Shown piece after piece: positions 6,001 to 7,087 of a stretch of DNA of 7,087 bases. The notes under the pieces were generated by a model. It saw only the letters and a list, made by a program, of their open reading frames with translations. It was not told the origin of the DNA and did no database searches. The DNA lies in the NCBI GenBank assembly GCA_003354225.1, contig PIVH01000201.1, positions 1 through 7,087 of the forward strand, given 5' to 3'. Source of the DNA: Globobulimina sp. (lineage: Eukaryota > Foraminifera > Rotaliida). A program made the translations under genes and the position numbers. Each line of letters begins with the position of its first letter. The first letter of the stretch is position 1.

Positions 6001-7087
6001 ACAATGTTAATTCCATGCACTGTCACTAATGTACCACCTAAAGCAGGCCCAAATGGAGGAACAATGTTTGTTACTAAAGGCAAGGTGTAATACACAAATT
6101 CAATGCCAACATCAAACCAATCCATAGCATTGGATGAAATGTATAACGTTACAGTTTGAGCATAAAATACAGGCGGATTAATACAATAAATCTCGCTCGA
6201 ACTAATTACTGTTGCTATGGATAACATATCGTCAAATTTACAATACATTGTATTGATTGACACAGTGGATGATGCATTCAGATTGGAACCAATAATTGAT
6301 ATATTTTGTCCGCCGCGAGAAGATGTTGTAGGTGGCATTAACACGGATACATTGAATATTAAATGATAATTAAATTTAATTCTTGATGTGGTTGAAAAAT
6401 GTGCGCCTGAATCAGAGGATACTTCCACATAAACATATCCATAATCACTTGGTGTCGATGTAACATTTGGTGTGATACATTGCAGTGTTTCATTATTAAT
6501 CCATTGTGCAAAATAGGGTGACTCTGTGGAGCCAAATTTGCATTTATACGCATTATATCTGAAGAAGAAATTTGATCCATAAATGATTACTGTTGTTCCA
6601 CCTGCAATGGACCCAATATTTGGTTCAACAAAAGTTAAATTAATTCTCTCTCTCCAAGAAAATGTGACATGATCATCCGTATAATGATTGCCATTGATTG
6701 CAACATCAATTTTAGCATCGCCGCAATTATGCACACCATCCGTAGGACAACTAACAGCTGTTTCAGATACATATATACCAGAAACGATTTCTTCCGGGTT
6801 ATGAAATTTACATTTTATCTGTGAAGTGTTTTTGAAATTCGTGCCATGAACAATAATGTTTTCAGAGAATCCGATTTCCATATAACTGGGTTCAAAATAT
6901 TCAATATGAGGCGGTGGGTAAAAATTCCAATTTAATGACAAATTATTTGAGTAATAATCCAACATATTCGGTGTAAATTGAAATTTTACATTATGATCTT
7001 CGATACGCGATGTCCCTGAAGATATACATTCAATTAATGAGGAATTAATAAATGTGGCGGCTCTTTGAGGTCTATCACCAAATAAAC
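1..7087 (-). CDS. Giant IPT/TIG-repeat protein, internal fragment (partial at both ends)
   Basis: This is the only gene seen. The minus-strand frame with codons from 7083-7085 down to 3-5 has 2,361 codons and no stop; both termini lie outside the window. The protein is built from tandem Ig-like IPT/TIG domains averaging 98 residues, each with a P-x-x-G-P/G-G-T turn, I-T-V-x-G-x-N-F, usually a C-K-F and an I-x-C-x-x-P strand, then N-G-x-D-W and an aromatic F-x-Y-Y. IPT domains of this cysteine-bearing kind occur in eukaryotic surface proteins such as plexins and fibrocystin. No membrane segment, signal peptide, enzyme motif or non-IPT domain is visible. Composition is rich in Ile, Asn, Ser, Thr and Tyr, with about 56 N-x-S/T sequons. 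Inferred role: secreted or surface-anchored adhesion or binding protein; the ligand is unknown. Internal Met codons (for example residue 41) fall inside repeats without a signal peptide, so the true start is beyond base 7087. The fold assignment is firm; the function is inference. Confidence 0.93.
3..173 (-). repeat. IPT repeat R24 (N-terminal part only), residues 2305-2361
   Basis: This copy is cut by the window edge. I-Q-T-I-P-S, then L-M-Y-I-Q-G-F-N-F and Y-I-C-K-L (C2340) match the first three strands, so the array continues past base 1. Sequons are at N2334 and N2359. Local GC is very low in the last 60 bases (about 18 percent by hand count). Confidence 0.68.
174..479 (-). repeat. IPT repeat R23, residues 2203-2304, strongly diverged
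   Basis: The weakest complete copy. I-L-P-N-T and V-T-L-H-L-E-G-E-R-F align with the first strands, but the glycine turn, both cysteines and the N-G-x-D-W motif are missing. I assign it as IPT mainly from its place in the array, its length (102) and the L-x-G-x-x-F strand. The sequon is at N2221. Confidence 0.6.
480..794 (-). repeat. IPT repeat R22, residues 2098-2202
   Basis: A return to consensus near the low-coordinate end: M-G-P-L-E-G-N-T, V-I-T-V-N-G-T-G-F, K-C-V-F (C2131) and V-Q-C-L-S-P-P (C2155), 24 apart. The second half is longer than usual and ends with the aromatic F-W-Y-Y. Sequons are at N2121, N2134 and N2148. Confidence 0.86.
795..1124 (-). repeat. IPT repeat R21, residues 1988-2097
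   Basis: A 110-residue diverged copy. P-D-T-I-Y-P-Q-Q-N replaces the glycine turn, then V-T-I-A-V-I-G-A-N-F fits well. Both canonical cysteine positions are lost (W-F-V-I, and H-V-H-I-P). The only cysteine, C2015, lies just after N-F. Sequons are at N2003, N2050, N2066 and N2086. Confidence 0.75.
1125..1409 (-). repeat. IPT repeat R20, residues 1893-1987
   Basis: The first half is diverged: P-S-F-G-F-D-T-M-S-T with no G-G-T, then I-E-L-D-G. Cysteines C1925 (L-C-R-L) and C1950 (I-R-C-L-I-P) are kept, 25 apart, with an acidic/Gly loop between. The second half is canonical: I-S-F-D-G-G-V-I-F then F-K-Y. Confidence 0.8.
1410..1700 (-). repeat. IPT repeat R19, residues 1796-1892, four cysteines
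   Basis: The turn is M-G-P-V-S-G-N-N, followed by V-Y-F-T-G. Canonical cysteines are C1829 (L-C-V-I) and C1844 (S-C-T-I-P), with the shortest spacing in the array (15). Two extra cysteines, C1865 and C1880, flank the final hairpin and may pair with each other. The copy ends F-E-Y-R-Y-Y. Sequons are at N1800 and N1841. Confidence 0.82.
1701..2012 (-). repeat. IPT repeat R18, residues 1692-1795
   Basis: P-N-F-G-I-I-G-Y then N-I-T-V-I-G-S-N-F; the G-G-T turn is replaced by a slightly longer loop. Cysteines are C1729 (K-C-W-F) and C1756 (L-T-C-L-V-P), 27 apart. It is sequon-rich, at N1709, N1736, N1750, N1762 and N1769. Confidence 0.83.
2013..2276 (-). repeat. IPT repeat R17, residues 1604-1691, cysteine-free
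   Basis: The turn is shortened by about three residues: W-P-P-F-G-P-P-G-T, then I-T-V-T-G-T-H-F. Both cysteine positions are replaced (A-R-Y-N for C-K-F, V-T-I-T-L-P for I-x-C-x-x-P). The final strand has L-N-N-Q-Q-Y-S in place of N-G-x-D-W. Sequons are at N1606 and N1630. Confidence 0.83.
2277..2531 (-). repeat. IPT repeat R16, residues 1519-1603, shortest copy
   Basis: The shortest complete copy, at 85 residues. It has a clear turn, L-G-P-R-T-G-N-T-K-I, then I-V-N-G-S-Y-F. Cysteines are C1551 (V-C-N-I) and C1570 (V-I-C-I-T), 19 apart. The N-G-x-D-W strand is shortened to L-G-Y-H-S. The copy ends F-Y-F-Y-Y-H. Sequons are at N1541 and N1547. Confidence 0.84.
2532..2843 (-). repeat. IPT repeat R15, residues 1415-1518
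   Basis: The turn is eroded (P-L-Y-T-D-A-L) but is followed by L-T-V-S-G-S-G-F. Cysteines are C1450 (L-A-C-Y) and C1477 (L-T-C-N-T-P), 27 residues apart, with a Thr-rich loop between them. The closing strand is V-N-G-I-Y-Y. Sequons are at N1444, N1454 and N1482. Confidence 0.8.
2844..3131 (-). repeat. IPT repeat R14, residues 1319-1414
   Basis: A diverged copy. The turn is D-N-G-D-T-V-T-L-R-G-C-C-F, where the adjacent C1342-C1343 replace the usual N-F region. Both canonical cysteine positions are lost (I-K-L-T, and I-V-F-I-P). The closing strand L-D-D-G-S-N-W is recognisable. The sequon is at N1368. Confidence 0.77.
3132..3401 (-). repeat. IPT repeat R13, residues 1229-1318, four cysteines
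   Basis: H-G-P-V-E-G-G-T then I-I-T-I-Y-G-Q-N-L, very like R9. The first cysteine strand has a double cysteine, C1261-C1262 (G-C-C-R-F), and the second is I-Q-C-T-T-P (C1284). C1302, in the position of the N-G strand (S-P-N-C-N), may pair with C1261. The copy ends F-R-F-H-F-Y. Confidence 0.88.
3402..3674 (-). repeat. IPT repeat R12, residues 1138-1228, four cysteines
   Basis: The turn is Y-F-G-G-T-K-I-T-V-F-G-S-N-F. Canonical cysteines are C1174 (Y-C-R-F) and C1194 (I-Q-C-V-V-P). Two further cysteines, C1141 near the start and C1220 near the end, could form a second disulfide joining the first and last strands. Sequons are at N1169 and N1188. Confidence 0.88.
3675..3977 (-). repeat. IPT repeat R11, residues 1037-1137, cysteine-free
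   Basis: G-N-T turn (N-G-A-E-L-G-N-T), then V-I-I-K-G-T-N-F. Both cysteine positions are substituted: V-R-I-H for C-K-F and L-I-I-Y-M-P for I-x-C-x-x-P. The closing strand I-S-N-N-G-E-D-W followed by F-T-Y-Y is one of the clearest in the array. Sequons are at N1086, N1098 and N1109. Confidence 0.85.
3978..4268 (-). repeat. IPT repeat R10, residues 940-1036
   Basis: It begins with the consensus-like N-F-G-P-K-A-G-G-T-K-I and G-D-N-F. The first cysteine is kept (C973 in I-S-C-F), but the second strand reads L-T-F-T-T-P. A different cysteine, C1018, sits in the I-E-C-S-N-N-G strand and could pair with C973 instead. A Ser/Asn run (1006-1013) precedes it. The copy ends Y-F-Y-Y-V. Confidence 0.87.
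4269..4550 (-). repeat. IPT repeat R9, residues 846-939
   Basis: Among the most canonical copies: I-G-P-K-Q-G-G-T, I-T-I-Y-G-S-N-F, F-C-K-I-G (C885), I-Q-C-I-S-P (C905, 20 residues later) and a final F-E-Y-Y-D. The DNA for its G-Y-I-T turn region is close to that of R13. It has no sequon, which is unusual in this array. Confidence 0.9.
4551..4907 (-). repeat. IPT repeat R8, residues 727-845, longest copy
   Basis: At 119 residues this is the longest copy. The turn lacks G-G-T (G-I-E-S-S-N), but V-H-G-T-D-F is kept. The cysteines are C760 (H-C-L-W) and C795 (L-Y-C-P), spaced 35 residues rather than about 21. C795 is followed by four prolines, then a Ser/Asn-rich stretch to about 815. Sequons are at N742, N766 and N843. 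It could contain a small inserted loop. Confidence 0.75.
4908..5174 (-). repeat. IPT repeat R7, residues 638-726, cysteine-free
   Basis: The turn is P-T-L-G-G-S, then H-I-D-G-E-N-F. Both cysteine positions are replaced: V-K-I-N for C-K-F, and I-I-F-E-S-P for I-x-C-x-x-P. The closing strand H-N-G-Y-D-Y-T is close to consensus and is followed by V-Y-F-Y. Sequons are at N666 and N675. Confidence 0.83.
5175..5513 (-). repeat. IPT repeat R6, residues 525-637, with insertion and one cysteine
   Basis: At 113 residues it is about 15 longer than average. The turn is canonical (H-G-P-L-S-G-N-T), but about 15 extra residues (roughly 553-568) precede the first cysteine strand. There the cysteine is replaced by Tyr (M-Y-K-F). 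The partner strand keeps C598 in I-I-I-C-K-T-P, leaving it unpaired within the domain. The closing strand is L-N-G-L-D-Y, then K-F-S-Y. Confidence 0.82.
5514..5798 (-). repeat. IPT repeat R5, residues 430-524
   Basis: Canonical, with the G-N-T variant of the turn (F-G-P-L-Q-G-N-T) and the strand I-S-G-T-G-F. Cysteines are C466 in K-C-K-F and C491 in I-E-C-Y-T-P, with a slightly long 25-residue spacing. The closing strand is R-N-G-W-D-Y-S, then L-N-F-T-Y. Sequons are at N497 and N519. Confidence 0.87.
5799..6083 (-). repeat. IPT repeat R4, residues 335-429
   Basis: A canonical copy: P-P-F-G-P-A-L-G-G-T, then V-T-V-H-G-I-N, then Q-C-K-F-G (C373) and L-T-C-I-S-P (C393), 20 residues apart. V-D-G-G-A-E-F-S stands in for the N-G-x-D-W strand. 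Sequons are at N363, N388 and N403. Confidence 0.88.
6084..6359 (-). repeat. IPT repeat R3, residues 243-334
   Basis: The turn is S-S-R-G-G-Q rather than G-P-x-x-G-G-T, followed by N-I-S-I-I-G-S-N-L. The cysteine strands are Y-C-K-F (C282) and I-Y-C-I-N-P-P (C301), 19 residues apart. The copy ends F-V-Y-Y-T. Sequons are at N245, N261 and N270. Confidence 0.85.
6360..6644 (-). repeat. IPT repeat R2, residues 148-242
   Basis: A strongly canonical copy. It has P-N-I-G-S-I-A-G-G-T, then V-I-I-Y-G-S-N-F, the C-K-F strand with C182 and L-Q-C-I-T-P with C203. The N-G strand is represented by S-D-S-G-A-H-F-S. The copy ends F-N-Y-H-L. Sequons are at N149, N198 and N207. Confidence 0.88.
6645..6911 (-). 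repeat. IPT repeat R1, residues 59-147
   Basis: This copy has an atypical N-terminal turn: the G-G-T signature is replaced by G-F-S-E-N. The following I-I-V-H-G-T-N-F, C-K-F (C92) and V-S-C-P (C113) strands are canonical, with 21 residues between the cysteines. An extra unpaired cysteine, C121, follows. I-N-G-N-H-Y is the N-G strand. The sequon is at N86. Confidence 0.8.
6912..7085 (-). repeat. IPT repeat R0 (C-terminal part only), residues 1-58
   Basis: This is the tail of a copy cut by the window edge. It opens with L-F-G-D, the position of the C-K-F strand, so its first cysteine would lie just outside. The second cysteine strand is I-E-C-I-S with C20, after a sequon at N14. It ends with an aromatic W-N-F-Y-P-P-P linker into R1. 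Confidence 0.7.

Noticed and set aside
5741-6010. Plus-strand open frame of 89 codons
   Set aside because: It is antisense to R4-R5 and has no independent support.
4218-6600. Possible frameshift between the canonical turns of R10 and R2
   Set aside because: On careful indexing both turns are in the same frame (codon triplets starting at positions divisible by three), and every unit between them reads in that frame.
6963-6965. In-frame ATG (residue 41) as a possible gene start
   Set aside because: It falls within R0, IPT sequence continues upstream, and no signal peptide follows it.
1-7087. Regular spacing of about 290 bases as a CRISPR array or DNA satellite
   Set aside because: The period equals the length of one protein domain. 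The DNA of the units is strongly diverged, with no identical short repeats or spacers.
1-7087. Naming the gene as plexin, fibrocystin or a Tgr protein
   Set aside because: Only the IPT fold is shared. No Sema, PSI, G8, PbH1, EGF or kinase segment is present in the window, so no specific gene name is supported.

Overview
The whole window is one uninterrupted reading frame on the minus strand. Reading down from base 7085 to base 3 gives 2,361 consecutive codons with no stop, and the frame runs off both ends of the window. No start codon, signal peptide, stop codon or untranslated sequence of this gene is visible. No second gene, RNA gene, mobile element or intergenic stretch is supported. Below, residue 1 is the codon at 7083-7085 and residue 2361 is the codon at 3-5.

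The protein is a tandem array of about 98-residue immunoglobulin-like IPT/TIG domains: 23 complete copies (R1-R23) and two partial ones (R0, R24). A typical copy has five parts: a strand ending in P-x-x-G-P, the turn G-G-T or G-N-T, a strand I-T-V-x-G-x-N-F, a C-K-F strand, and an I-x-C-x-x-P strand. It closes with a strand carrying N-G-x-D-W/Y and an aromatic F-x-Y-Y that leads into the next copy. The copies are diverged from one another, so the array is old or fast-evolving rather than a recent DNA duplication. The two family cysteines are mostly kept or lost together (15 copies have both, 6 have neither, 2 have one), which suggests an intradomain disulfide. With about 56 N-glycosylation sequons, this points to a secreted or cell-surface protein, probably an adhesin, receptor ectodomain or extracellular scaffold.

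Organism: GC is roughly one third. The gene is intronless over at least 7 kb, uses the standard code (no in-frame TAA, TAG or TGA; Gln is CAA/CAG and Trp is TGG), and has eukaryotic-style cysteine-bearing IPT domains. This fits a unicellular eukaryote with few introns, or a large DNA virus infecting one. A bacterial giant adhesin is less likely but not excluded. The window alone cannot decide.

Layout from the protein's N-terminal side (high coordinates) to its C-terminal side (low coordinates): R0-R5 (7085-5514) are mostly canonical. R6-R8 (5513-4551) are irregular, with insertions and cysteine changes. R9-R13 (4550-3132) include the most canonical copies of the array, R9, R10, R12 and R13, around the cysteine-free R11. 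R14-R20 (3131-1125) are more diverged. R21-R24 (1124-3) include the weakest copies, R21 and R23.
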